From JANSWP01 sp041941305 (lineage in GTDB: Bacteria > Bacteroidota > Bacteroidia > Chitinophagales > Saprospiraceae), in assembly GCA_041941305.1 (NCBI GenBank), contig JBGTQJ010000030.1, positions 1-64,000 of the forward strand: DNA of 64,000 nucleotides, in the 5' to 3' direction. Both the position numbers and the translations under genes were made by a program. Positions 53,233-61,770 of this stretch are shown here, piece after piece (the stretch's first letter is position 1; every line of letters begins with the position of its first letter). The notes below the pieces were generated by a model. The model made no database searches and had not been told where the DNA came from. It saw only the letters and a list, made by a program, of their open reading frames with translations.

Positions 53233-54438
53233 TTAATACACTATGATTTTTCCTGAATAGAAAACCATTTCTGTTTTCAGTTGAACAAAATAGATAGCAG
53301 GTATCAAACTTCCTACCCATGTTTCATATCTTCCTTTTGTCCCGGGAGATAATTTTTCAAAAAACACTTCTTTCCCAGACCTGTCAAAAAGGCTCAATTC
53401 TGCTGCACCTAAATTCTCATTGGGTAATTGTATCGTCAAATTCCCTGCGAAATAATTAGTCGTTAATTTTTGAACGGTTCGCTTTTCATTCACAGAAGAT
53501 ACCATTTCATAGGGACAAAGTCGAATCAATTGGGTTCTAATAGTTTCATCAATCGCATGATGCCCTCCCACCACATAAATGCAACTATCAATGGCGACCA
53601 TATTGTGGTAATTTCTGCCTAATGGAAGGGATACCGTCTGGGTATACGTTTCTGTTTGTGTATCAAAAATCCAAACTTCGTCTCTTTCCACAAAGCTGTG
53701 GTAACCCCCTGCCAGAAAAATCTTATCTCCAATAGCAGCACCCCTCAATCCATGTGTAGGATTCGGAGGCTTCGGTAAATTGGTCCAAAAGTCAGTGGCA
53801 GGATCATAGCGATGGGCATTATTGTTTGGAGCCATAAAACCACCGCCGCAAAAACGATAAATATGCCCCTCTGTCACAACATGTGCTCCATACCAAAATT
53901 GATTGTCAGGCAGATTGTTTTTTGTAATCCAGGCATCTGCAATCGGATCATAAGCTTGAAAAAGACTGGTCACCCCTTGCCCCGCGAGACTATATATCAC
54001 ATCATCAAGCGCCACCGAATAATGAATCGCTCTGGGTACAGTGAGCTTGGCTGCTATTGTCCAACTATCTGTCGCAACGTCATAAATATAATGGTCGTCT
54101 AGTGGAGTTCCAGTATTGGGAAATCCTCCTCCAAAGAAATGTATTTTGCCATCAGCGGCAGCTCCGGCAGGTTGTTGGGCGACATAGGGCAGCGAAGCCC
54201 GACTTTCCCAGCTGTCGGTGATTGGATCATATACGTAATGAAGATCTGTGGCTCCGCCTATACCTCCACCTCCCATTACGTGAATTTTTCCATCGACTGC
54301 CGCAACCACAGGAAAGGTGAAACTCGCGGGTATCATTGCGAGGGTATCCCATTGTTGGGCAGAAAGCTTTTGAGGCATAAAAAAAAGTACTGAGCCTAAA
54401 ATAAATAGACCTGAAAGAAAGGGTGATTTCGGTTTCAT
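53233..54438 (-). CDS. Kelch-repeat protein with T9SS sorting domain
   Basis: 401 residues; start at 54438 gives a signal peptide (~1-28, LSAQQ), and the longer frame overlaps the CBS gene. Six Kelch units (~35-320) follow the pattern hhh-D-G-K-I-H/Y-hh-G-G... then D-P-x-T/A-D-x-W, forming a beta-propeller. The C-terminus (~330-401: NYFAGNLTIQLPNENLGAAEL, LFDRSGKEVFFEK, AIYFVQLKTEMVFYSGKIIV) is a T9SS type A domain. Likely surface binding protein. Upstream of, and probably cotranscribed with, the secreted thioredoxin gene. Confidence 0.87.
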   Translation of the reverse strand: MKPKSPFLSGLFILGSVLFFMPQKLSAQQWDTLAMIPASFTFPVVAAVDGKIHVMGGGGIGGATDLHYVYDPITDSWESRASLPYVAQQPAGAAADGKIHFFGGGFPNTGTPLDDHYIYDVATDSWTIAAKLTVPRAIHYSVALDDVIYSLAGQGVTSLFQAYDPIADAWITKNNLPDNQFWYGAHVVTEGHIYRFCGGGFMAPNNNAHRYDPATDFWTNLPKPPNPTHGLRGAAIGDKIFLAGGYHSFVERDEVWIFDTQTETYTQTVSLPLGRNYHNMVAIDSCIYVVGGHHAIDETIRTQLIRLCPYEMVSSVNEKRTVQKLTTNYFAGNLTIQLPNENLGAAELSLFDRSGKEVFFEKLSPGTKGRYETWVGSLIPAIYFVQLKTEMVFYSGKIIVY

Positions 54439-54485
54439 TGTAATTTGGATTTGGTTAGCTTTTGTCGGAAGTATAAAAAAATGCT

Positions 54486-54974
54486 CTAGGTATTTTTCGT
54501 ATTGTATCCTGTCTTTGAGGGTTCCATTACCGGTACCCTCCCCTTCCAACTATCAGGGATGATTTTTTTCATAGGATGAATTTTCAAAATGGCAGTCAAA
54601 ATATCTCTTCTACTAATTTGACCAACCAGTTTTCCATTGTCTACCACTGGAAAACGTCTAAAAGCAGCATTGGTGAAAGCATAGGCCGCTTCCAATATAG
54701 TTTTATCTGCATTTAAGGTCGTTAATTCTGTGGACATAAAATCTCCCACGGTTCCTGTGCCACCGGGTTGATCATTGTAAATGCCTTCAACAATCAATCG
54801 AATGCAATCTTTTTCAGAAAGCATGCCTATCAGGTCTCCTTTATCATTCAATACAGGAGCACCTGAAATTTTATTTTTCACGATTGTTGCAATGGCGATT
54901 CGGATGTCTACATCTGGCTTAAAGGTGATGAGTTTCGTCGCCATGTATTTGGTGATAGGTTCGTTTGTGTCCAT
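54486..54974 (-). CDS. Tandem CBS-domain protein
   Basis: 162 residues made almost entirely of two CBS motifs (~8-65 and ~78-135: MATKLITFKPDVDIRIAIA..., ISGAPVLNDKGDLIGMLSEKD; FMSTELTTLNADKTILEAA..., RRFPVVDNGKLVGQISRRDIL). Such stand-alone Bateman modules bind adenine nucleotides or derivatives and act as cytoplasmic energy sensors. The partner is unknown. It lies directly upstream of the Kelch gene in the same direction; its own upstream region begins with R3 long form. Confidence 0.9.
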   Translation of the reverse strand: MDTNEPITKYMATKLITFKPDVDIRIAIATIVKNKISGAPVLNDKGDLIGMLSEKDCIRLIVEGIYNDQPGGTGTVGDFMSTELTTLNADKTILEAAYAFTNAAFRRFPVVDNGKLVGQISRRDILTAILKIHPMKKIIPDSWKGRVPVMEPSKTGYNTKNT

Positions 54975-55030
54975 ATAAAATCCGTTTTTGATGATTGAGT
55001 AATTTGAATTAGAGATGGAATTTATTTGAT

Positions 55031-55194
55031 AAGGGGTTTAGAAAAAAATAAACTACGCAAAATTCAAATCAGTCATTTTTTTATTTGGGTAGGCAAAAAT
55101 TTTTTGCGTAGCAGCGCTACGGTAAAAATTTTTAACGCTGCCAAATAGAAAAATGGCGATTTAAATGCGTAGGTTATTCTTTGCTAAAGCCCTA
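55031..55194. repeat. R3 palindromic element, long form
   Basis: Outer arms AAGGGGTTTAGAAAAAAATA (55031-) and the complement of TAGGGCTTTAGCAAAGAATA (to 55194) match the 19.3-kb element base for base on the opposite strand. In between are about 105 extra bases that themselves form an imperfect palindrome (AAATCAGTCATTTTTTTATT with AATAGAAAAATGGCGATTT, centre GCGTAGCAGCGCTACG). It covers part of the 574-base non-coding gap 54975-55548. Confidence 0.75.
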
Positions 55195-55274
55195 AGGCAA
55201 ATTTGTATTGGAAAAGAGCACAATAATTGCACTCCGACTTTGAGATTGTCACGCCCAGTTGATTTCCAATTACT

Positions 55275-55459
55275 GAAGTTGTTCAAAAATAGATAGATGG
55301 TTTATTTGCAAGTCATTGAAACCCAATACTTCAGCTTTTTCTCCTTCCGTACTTTCTCACAAAGTGATCCCTTTGGGACAAGTACGAAACTCAAAAAGAG
55401 CTTCGTCTTGAGTTCCAAGCACTTACAACTAAATTCAACCTCCATTTTTGAACAACTTC
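55275..55459. repeat. 185-base segment bounded by 16-bp inverted repeats
   Basis: GAAGTTGTTCAAAAAT (55275-55290) and ATTTTTGAACAACTTC (55444-55459) are perfect inverted repeats. The interior contains a second imperfect stem (GTACTTTCTC... with ...ACAAGTACG). No ORF inside. It could be a small non-autonomous element; only one copy is in the window. Confidence 0.5.
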
Positions 55460-55548
55460 ACTAAAAATAAGCGATTAATCTCAGAAATGCTTTATGTTTC
55501 CAAATAAAATTCCGAATTCAATGTTTTATCTCTGCATAAAAAACTTGC

Positions 55549-55806
55549 CTATTCAACTATTTCCTTAGCATTATTTCCTCCTTTTCGAAGTAACACCAAA
55601 TTAATACCCAACAGCAGCATAAAGACACTTGGCCGGATTATTTGACCGATGGGATCGTGCATCAGGTGGGTAATCAAGGCACCGATCATGATAACTATTA
55701 AACCAATAGCAGCGTAAAAAGAAGTTTTTGGAATGAGTATGAGCACTGCTCCTGCCATTTCTAAAATACCAATTAATGTGCAGAACCAGGAAGCATATCC
55801 CCAATT
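55549..55806 (-). pseudogene. DoxX-family protein, C-terminal fragment
   Basis: The frame NWGYASWFCTLIGILEMAGA, then IPKTSFYAAIGLIVIMIGAL and HLMHDPIGQIIRPSVF matches the C-terminal half of DoxX-like four-helix membrane proteins. The N-terminal half is missing; upstream of about 55806 the DNA switches to a winged-helix regulator gene in a different frame. Remnant of a deletion. Confidence 0.7.
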
Positions 55807-56017
55807 TTGAAACAGCTCTGGTTAAAGAATCTTCATTTACAATAGTGTCTGGCCACATTTGATCGCTTAAGGCTCTCCTGGAAACGATACGATCGTGATT
55901 TTCAAATAATATTAGAAACAAGGAGGCAAGGCGAGGTTCCAGATAAGTTTGCTCCTGCTTCCCTCCAGCCAATATCCCGTTGATTGAATTAAATGACCAA
56001 TGACCTTTTTTGTGCAT
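55802..56017 (-). pseudogene. Winged-helix (Trans_reg_C/CadC-type) regulator, N-terminal fragment
   Basis: 72 residues, from MHKKGHWSFNSINGILAGG to VNEDSLTRAVSKL, match the OmpR/PhoB-type winged-helix DNA-binding domain (YLEPRLASLFLILFENHDRIVSRRALSDQMWPDTIV). After SKL, where the family continues with a second wing strand and a membrane helix, the frame runs into out-of-frame DoxX sequence. It is a truncated gene created by the same deletion as the DoxX fragment. Confidence 0.7.
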
Positions 56018-56180
56018 GTTTTGTAGATTGAAGTTCTAAACACGTCCTACATTTTAGAACACTACTCTGAACTTGTGTATGTAAAAATAAAGAAAACATC
56101 GATCTTTGGCTTTCTTTCAAAAAAAATCACACCTTAGGCAACCCTTTTAAAAATAGACTCGTGTTAGCAAATAGAAACGC

Positions 56181-56735
56181 ATGACAAAGGAGCAAATCGC
56201 TAGTCTCATCAATGCTTGCAAAGCAAATGACCGCGAAAGTCAGCTGCAGTTGTACAAGCATTTTTACAATTACGGTATGACCGTATGTATGCGATATGCA
56301 GATACGCGGGAAGAAGCTAAAGAGATACTCAATGATGCCTTTGTCAAAGTGTTTTTGAAAATTGATAAATATTCCCTTAGCCTGTCATTTAAGGGTTGGT
56401 TGAATAAAATTTTGGTCAATACGGCAATCGACCACTACCGGAAATTCCAAAATCAACCACAAACTGTGGACATCGTCCACGCCCAGCACTACGAAATAGA
56501 AGCAGAAGCGCTTCAGAACCTGACAGTGGAGGAAATTTTTGAAATGGTGAAACAATTGCCACCTGCTTATCGAGTCGCATTTAATTTATATGTGGTAGAA
56601 GGGTATAAACACCCTGAAATTGCTGAGAAATTGGGAATAAGTGTGGGAGCTTCTAAATCCAATTTAGCAAAAGCTCGCATGAGATTGAAAGCGATGATAA
56701 ATAAAGCAGAAGGGGAGCAATGGGCAGTAATCTAA
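56181..56735 (+). CDS. ECF-type RNA polymerase sigma factor
   Basis: 184 residues. Region 2 (~12-85: YKHFYNYGMTVCMRYADTREEAKEILNDAFVKVF, LSFKGWLNKILVNTAIDHYRK) and region 4 (~112-175: LPPAYRVAFNLYVVEGYKHPEIAEKLGISVGASKSNLAKARMRL) are both complete and typical. It directly precedes, with a 75-base gap, a gene for a membrane-anchored protein that may be its anti-sigma partner. The region-4 helix EIAEKLGISVGASKSNLAKA would read the -35 element. The regulon is unknown. Confidence 0.93.
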   Translation: MTKEQIASLINACKANDRESQLQLYKHFYNYGMTVCMRYADTREEAKEILNDAFVKVFLKIDKYSLSLSFKGWLNKILVNTAIDHYRKFQNQPQTVDIVHAQHYEIEAEALQNLTVEEIFEMVKQLPPAYRVAFNLYVVEGYKHPEIAEKLGISVGASKSNLAKARMRLKAMINKAEGEQWAVI

Positions 56736-56810
56736 AGAAAATTGATCAGAACGGACAGCACTTTGAGCGCATATCTGTTTAGTGTACAAAGTTCTTTCTT
56801 AATATTTTGT

Positions 56811-58097
56811 ATGGATAACAAAAACTTCGACCAATTCTTTTCTGAGAACCTGCAGACGACGCAGGATTTTGGCTACCGTGAAGGAGACTGGCAGGAGGTG
56901 GCTGACAGATTGGATATGGTGGCTCCAGTCACTGGTTGGACCTGGAAGAAGGCTTTGGTTCCAATGGTGATGACGGCTTTAGTGGGTGCAGTAATTTTCT
57001 TGTGGTGGAAGTTGGATGAGACGAATGGAGCCTTGAAAGAATTGAAACAGAATGTCATTGAAAACAATACCTGGCAGCGCGATACTGTGGTGAAGACCGT
57101 TATCTTGAGAGATACCGTTTTTGCTGCCAACAATCCTCGTAATATTAATACGCATGATATTAGTTGGGTTGGCAAACCCTCGAAGGGAGTTGTCAACCCT
57201 TTTTTAGCTTTCCACAATAGAGCTGCGTATTTAGCAAATAAAAACCCCAGTAAGCACATCTTTTGGTGGGAAATTAAGAACAGTATGCAGTCAGCAGCTC
57301 GCCCTTCTGGGGCTGGCAGCCTGGCCCTTTGGGCTTGGCAGTTTGCTCCTTTGGCAGTTGAGGAAGGGGGAAGTAAGTCAGTTTCAGACAGATATCAGGA
57401 GGTTCCCGAGACACTTCCCGGTTTAGGATCCAATTACATTGAACAAGAAGAAAGCAAAAGGCGACTGTATGCGAAGAATCGTCCTTTGATTGCTAATCCC
57501 CATTTTCGACTGTTGGGAGCCAGACTTGGATTGTCTGTTGGAAAATCATTTATCCCGGTGAGTGATTTCACCAATATCTCCAGTCAGAATGTAGGTTTGA
57601 AAGCAGAGTTTTTGTTTGTCAAAAATTTGAGCATGGTCGCCGGATTGGATTTTTACAATTTGAGCTTTCAAACTCAGGGAGGCTTTATTCAAGGGGATTT
57701 TCCCTTGCCTATTGACCAGTTTGATTTAAACGATCTCCAATTTGCTCAGAGTGATCAAACCTTTACTCAAATAAAGCTAGGGTTTAAATACACTTTGGGT
57801 AGAGATAGGAATGTCCAACCATACGTGGGCCTCAACTATTTGGCTGCTGCCAATTTTAAAAAGGATTTCTACTATTTGTTTGATAATACTATTTATGCCA
57901 ATCCGGAATACGAAACCGGCATAAAAAATACAGACATTACAGGCAATGGATTTGGAATAGATTTAGGTGTTGAATTTCAGCCTCAGGACTGGCTCAACAT
58001 TCAATTTGAAACTTACTACCATTCCATCAATCCAAAACTGAATAGTCAATATTACGACCTAATCGGGGTGCGCACTGCGGCTTTGATTCAGTTTTAG
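56811..58097 (+). CDS. Membrane-anchored anti-sigma-like protein with C-terminal barrel-like domain
   Basis: 428 residues; the start at 56811 (MDNKNFDQFFSENLQTTQDF) is preferred over the longer frame. The N-terminal ~38 residues resemble the cytoplasmic DxxFxxxL...W sigma-binding part of Bacteroidota anti-sigma-like proteins, followed by one membrane helix (~47-65: ALVPMVMTALVGAVIFLWW). After a linker (~66-240), residues ~240-428 consist of eight or so amphipathic strands (LGARLGLSVGKSF, VGLKAEFLFVKNLSMVAGLDFYNLSF, FTQIKLGFKYTLGR, VQPYVGLNYLAAANF, GFGIDLGVEFQPQDWLNIQFETYYHSI), like an outer-membrane barrel. An inner-membrane helix plus a barrel in one chain is unusual. Context suggests an anti-sigma or envelope sensor. 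Confidence 0.65.
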   Translation: MDNKNFDQFFSENLQTTQDFGYREGDWQEVADRLDMVAPVTGWTWKKALVPMVMTALVGAVIFLWWKLDETNGALKELKQNVIENNTWQRDTVVKTVILRDTVFAANNPRNINTHDISWVGKPSKGVVNPFLAFHNRAAYLANKNPSKHIFWWEIKNSMQSAARPSGAGSLALWAWQFAPLAVEEGGSKSVSDRYQEVPETLPGLGSNYIEQEESKRRLYAKNRPLIANPHFRLLGARLGLSVGKSFIPVSDFTNISSQNVGLKAEFLFVKNLSMVAGLDFYNLSFQTQGGFIQGDFPLPIDQFDLNDLQFAQSDQTFTQIKLGFKYTLGRDRNVQPYVGLNYLAAANFKKDFYYLFDNTIYANPEYETGIKNTDITGNGFGIDLGVEFQPQDWLNIQFETYYHSINPKLNSQYYDLIGVRTAALIQF

Positions 58098-58110
58098 ACC
58101 TGGCGTATTA

Positions 58111-58176
58111 CGAGGGACAGGGTTTTGAACCCGGTGTTCATAGCTTAAAACACCGGGTTCAAAACCCTGTCCCTCG
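58111..58176 (+). terminator. Perfect 28-bp hairpin between the barrel gene and cmr6
   Basis: CGAGGGACAGGGTTTTGAAC (58111-) to 58138 pairs perfectly with 58149-58176; 10-base loop. It lies 13 bases after the barrel-gene stop codon and separates it from the convergent cmr operon, so it may terminate both. Confidence 0.7.
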
Positions 58177-58267
58177 GGGAAACTGTGAATTTAAGCTTTT
58201 GATATTACTTAGAATAACTTTCAAATGCAGCAATATATGGCGACTCTAGTTCGAGGGTTGCCTTTTT

Positions 58268-59176
58268 TTATTCAGCAATATCCCATTGACCATAACCCAC
58301 ATGGGTTTTAGCACCTGTCCCCAGCCAAAGTAATATTGCTTCGAAAAGTTCTTTTTTTTGAAAAGCTCCCTGCTCCTTAAAAACATGCCCATTTTGAAGT
58401 GAAAAACGGAATTTGAAAACTACATCGGGTAAAATTTTTAGGAAAAGTAAAGGCGTAGGATCAGAAAAAGGACTGAGTTTTGGATTCTCTCTATTAATAT
58501 GAGGCGTAATGTAGTCTTCATCCAATAGCCTGCCTTCATGTTGGTTGACAATAGGTGGATGCATGCTTTTTATAGGAATGGCATCATAAAAAATGTCTCT
58601 TTTGTATGGATTTAAGTATTTCCAGTTTTTTCGATGCTTTTCATTCAAATCTTCGCTTTTGGTTTTCAGAACATCTACACCTTCAAAGATTTCTAATTCC
58701 AAAGCGTTCACTTCCTCTTTGTTGATTCCCACCAACTGTCCAACAAATACTACTTGCTTAAAAGCACTCCGCAAAATACCTTTAATTGAAGAACCCGGAA
58801 TTAATGGCAAACCCGTAGTATGATCGAAATAAAAGCCCAACTTAAATTCTCCTTCGCTCCCCGTTTCATGCACATATCCACTTCCTAAAAGTAAACCAGG
58901 GTAAGTCGTTTTTAAAGAAAAAGAAGAATAGAATGGAATATTTTTTTCATTCAGAGTATCTAACATCCTGACATGATCATAAGATAAATTACAATCAGTT
59001 ATTGCTCTGTTTTTTGAAATAAAAAAATCCTTGTTTGTACGCTCTACAGCGTCATACAATGCTTTTTCTTCTTCCAATTCCTTGAAAAATTTTCTTGGAT
59101 CGAAAACCCGAACCTTCCCTTTTTCTGAATAACTCTTGTAATAGTCTTTATAGAAATAATATCCTAGATTTTTCAT
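58268..59176 (-). CDS. cmr6: Type III-B CRISPR RAMP protein Cmr6
   Basis: 302 residues of the RAMP superfamily. The Gly-rich/RAMP signature GLPLIPGSSIKGILRSAFKQ (~140) and a preceding LLLGSGYVHETG segment identify Cmr6, the backbone end subunit near the head of the complex. A terminal ATLWLGTGAKTHVGYGQW-like motif (residues ~285-300) gives the second Gly-rich loop. It is the last gene of the cmr operon, nine bases after cmr5. No effector gene follows it. Confidence 0.88.
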   Translation of the reverse strand: MKNLGYYFYKDYYKSYSEKGKVRVFDPRKFFKELEEEKALYDAVERTNKDFFISKNRAITDCNLSYDHVRMLDTLNEKNIPFYSSFSLKTTYPGLLLGSGYVHETGSEGEFKLGFYFDHTTGLPLIPGSSIKGILRSAFKQVVFVGQLVGINKEEVNALELEIFEGVDVLKTKSEDLNEKHRKNWKYLNPYKRDIFYDAIPIKSMHPPIVNQHEGRLLDEDYITPHINRENPKLSPFSDPTPLLFLKILPDVVFKFRFSLQNGHVFKEQGAFQKKELFEAILLWLGTGAKTHVGYGQWDIAE

Positions 59177-59185
59177 AAGTCCTGT

Positions 59186-59632
59186 TTATACCTGTTTAAA
59201 AGACCGCAAGGCCAATTTTAAGGCAATCGAAGCGTTCAAAATACGTTTTTCGATTTTTTTAGCTTTTGTCAAATTGAATTTAAACTGTTGAAAGTTCTTG
59301 TTTTGGGGCTCAAAGTCTTTATCAATTTCAACCAACACATAATTTAGGAGCCGCTGTTCTTTTGCCGTGGTTTCTCCTGCAATGACATACAAGATAGCCT
59401 GGAGCAATTTATTCTTTTTTTGATGAGGCGTCAGTTCATCATCATTTTTGATTTTTGAAGCGTCCGAATAGAAAGACAAAGTAGGTATCAACCCAGATTG
59501 AATGATTCCGGCACCTAATGAAGCGATATATCCCTTATATTCAGCATCTACTTGGAGCGGATTGGAAGTTTTTACCAAATTTGCTCGGATGGCTTTCAAT
59601 GCTTGCGGAATTAATTGATTGATTTGCTTCAT
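59186..59632 (-). CDS. cmr5: Type III-B CRISPR small subunit Cmr5
   Basis: 148 residues, all helical, the expected size for Cmr5 (small subunit lining the target-RNA channel). Opening pattern QINQLIPQALKAIRANLVKT and the GYIASLGAGIIQSGLIPTLSFY helix are the family hallmarks. The start overlaps the cmr4 stop by four bases (ATGA). Confidence 0.88.
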   Translation of the reverse strand: MKQINQLIPQALKAIRANLVKTSNPLQVDAEYKGYIASLGAGIIQSGLIPTLSFYSDASKIKNDDELTPHQKKNKLLQAILYVIAGETTAKEQRLLNYVLVEIDKDFEPQNKNFQQFKFNLTKAKKIEKRILNASIALKLALRSFKQV

Positions 59633-60501
59633 ACTCCTGCAATTTTGGTGAATTCACAAAGACCATAACCAATGGAAGCATTTGCTCCCAATTGTATGAT
59701 TTTTCCGTTTACATGGTTTTCAAAATGTTTTAAATATTCTGACTGGTCGCATTCAGCTCCCAAATCCTTCTGAGTCTTGTAGGGAACACTAAAAAAACAA
59801 TAAAACCGAGCCTCTCTTGGCACTATTTGTTCATACCAGAGATTTTCGCTGATGCCATTTTCCAACTTATTTCTGGCAATGACGGGCAGACTTTCAGAAA
59901 AATGTTTGAAAACAGAGGCATCACTGCATAGTGCGACACTCTTGCTATTGCCCAATAAGGGTTCCAGGTTCTTCAATGAAGCCCAAACAGGATGATCATC
60001 CCCTTCTCGAAAAACAGTCGTATCAAAATCTTCTAAAACCGTATCACCACTACCCTTAAATATCACCGCCTTCTTCTTCACTTCCTGAAGATGAGGTATC
60101 GCTGTAGCATGTACAAAACCAGTATCAAGGCTTTTATTTTTTTCCAAAAAATCACCCAATAACAAATAAGAAGTGGTGCGATAAAAAGGACGCTCATTGC
60201 TGCGCACGGGCAAGGAAATCAAATGCCCATCCAGAAATTTATATTCGCCTTTCTTAGGGTCGTCGTCTTTGGTGCCACCAAAAACATATTGCACAAAACC
60301 ATCTGGACTATCAACGGAATCTTCAAAATATTCTCTCATAGCTCCTTTGATGCCAGAAGCATGTAAGACAGGATAACCAGTGGTAGAATCTCTTTGAACC
60401 AATTTATCAATTACCCCATATTCAGTATCGCCGCTTCCCATGTGTAAATTGGTCAATGCGCGTATGACGTAACAATGAGTTTTGAAGGTTTTTGTTGTCA
60501 T
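59629..60501 (-). CDS. cmr4: Type III-B CRISPR RAMP backbone subunit Cmr4
   Basis: 290 residues. Cmr4 forms the repeated backbone of the complex and carries the target-RNA cleavage Asp. The N-terminal RALTNLHMGSGDTEYGVIDKLVQRDSTTGYPVLHASGIKGAMRE has the His/Gly-rich loop, the cleavage-loop Asp (DKLVQRD) and the Gly-rich helix typical of Cmr4; the closing IIQLGANASIGYGLCEF is the second Gly loop. A 72-base gap with a long hairpin separates it from cmr3. Confidence 0.93.
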   Translation of the reverse strand: MTTKTFKTHCYVIRALTNLHMGSGDTEYGVIDKLVQRDSTTGYPVLHASGIKGAMREYFEDSVDSPDGFVQYVFGGTKDDDPKKGEYKFLDGHLISLPVRSNERPFYRTTSYLLLGDFLEKNKSLDTGFVHATAIPHLQEVKKKAVIFKGSGDTVLEDFDTTVFREGDDHPVWASLKNLEPLLGNSKSVALCSDASVFKHFSESLPVIARNKLENGISENLWYEQIVPREARFYCFFSVPYKTQKDLGAECDQSEYLKHFENHVNGKIIQLGANASIGYGLCEFTKIAGV

Positions 60502-60524
60502 TTTATTTCAGTTGCCGGTTCTCA

Positions 60525-60568
60525 GTTGTTGGTTATCAGTTCTTAGTTCCTAACTGATAACCAACAAC
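60525..60568 (-). repeat. Hairpin between cmr3 and cmr4
   Basis: GTTGTTGGTTATCAGTT (60525-60541) pairs perfectly with AACTGATAACCAACAAC (60552-60568), 10-base loop. It nearly fills the only gap between these two operon genes and resembles the inverted repeat at 20869-20922. Confidence 0.6.
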
Positions 60569-60573
60569 CGAAT

Positions 60574-61749
60574 TCAGAGCATGATAAAATAATTATATCC
60601 AATTTGTCGAAAAGCCTCTTTTTCCAATTCCGCTTTCAAATCAGATAAATTGATTCCATAAAAAATACTGCCCCTTTGAAGCAAATTGAACTTATTGGAT
60701 TTGTACCTTGAGCCTGTTTTTTTTACATAAGCCATTTTGGAAAAACTGAAATCCACATCTCTTTGGCTAGGCGTGATTATATTCCTGAAATTGACTGTAT
60801 GAGAAATGGCAAAATCACAATACTCATAAATGCTGGAAGGGGCATAAGCATTCGATGTTAAGACCAATGCTTGCCCATTGGTTCTGTCTTTCCGATGAAT
60901 AGTTTGTTTGGTAAAAAGGTTTTCAAAGTCTTCTTTAGGGCTTTTTGAAAACGAAAGCAAAAAGGCAGAGCCTTCTCCCCCAAAATTCACCAATCCTTCC
61001 TGCAAGTAGGGACTTCCTAGGTCATCAGTTTCCAGTTCAGCAAAAAAAGCGAAATAGTATCCTTTAGATAATTTCACAAATTCCTGTTTATAAAATCCAC
61101 CCTCTTCGGGTGCTTCTTTTCTGTTTTTTTGAATCCCAATTCGACTTTCTTTTATAAATATACCATTGTGGGCTTCATCCTTTTTTTCATTGTCAAAATC
61201 AAAATACTTCCAATTCTCTCCCCCATTGGCTTCTATCAACAAATCAGCCAAACCTTCCTTCGCTTTATAATTCTCAATAGTGGGCAAATGGGTCAATTTT
61301 CTCGAAGTTTTTGCCTTTGTACTTCCTTTGAACTGTATTTTCAAGGGTACTACTTTTCGTTCCTTTGGATTGTCTTCCTCTTTTTCGTAGCCATAATCTT
61401 TTGCTTGAACGATATAGTTTTTGGCATCCACCCCTTCCACCTCGTATCGAATAAAAACAGGAGAAATCGAATGAATATATTTAAAATCAGCTATGTTTTT
61501 TTCTTTTTCCTTTTGGGGAACCACAAAACCTTGTGTACCTATCAAATCTTTGGTTGCTGAAACGGGTTGATTTAATAAACCGTGATAGCGCAAAATCTCA
61601 TATCGAAGCAAGCCCAATAGAGCCGTCTGTTGTGGAAAATAATTGGAACGCACAAAATAATTGGTATCATCTTCTGTGTTAAAAGTCCGCTCTCCTCCAA
61701 AGAAGTAAGCATCCACAGGTCGCAGCTTAATGAGGAAATTTTCAGGCAT
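60574..61749 (-). CDS. cmr3: Type III-B CRISPR RAMP protein Cmr3
   Basis: 391 residues. Cmr3 sits at the 5'-tag end of the crRNA, next to Cas10. Visible: N-terminal IKLRPVDAYFFGGERTFN with the family LRPxDxxFFRxGRPF-like motif, SNYFPQQTALLGLLRYEIL (RAMP helix), KGYYFAFFAELE, GGEGSAFLLSF and the closing GINLSDLKAELEKEAFRQIGYNYFI. It is separated from cmr2 by a 114-base hairpin-filled gap. Confidence 0.9.
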   Translation of the reverse strand: MPENFLIKLRPVDAYFFGGERTFNTEDDTNYFVRSNYFPQQTALLGLLRYEILRYHGLLNQPVSATKDLIGTQGFVVPQKEKEKNIADFKYIHSISPVFIRYEVEGVDAKNYIVQAKDYGYEKEEDNPKERKVVPLKIQFKGSTKAKTSRKLTHLPTIENYKAKEGLADLLIEANGGENWKYFDFDNEKKDEAHNGIFIKESRIGIQKNRKEAPEEGGFYKQEFVKLSKGYYFAFFAELETDDLGSPYLQEGLVNFGGEGSAFLLSFSKSPKEDFENLFTKQTIHRKDRTNGQALVLTSNAYAPSSIYEYCDFAISHTVNFRNIITPSQRDVDFSFSKMAYVKKTGSRYKSNKFNLLQRGSIFYGINLSDLKAELEKEAFRQIGYNYFIML

Positions 61750-61770
61750 GTATAGAAATTAAGATTCTTT

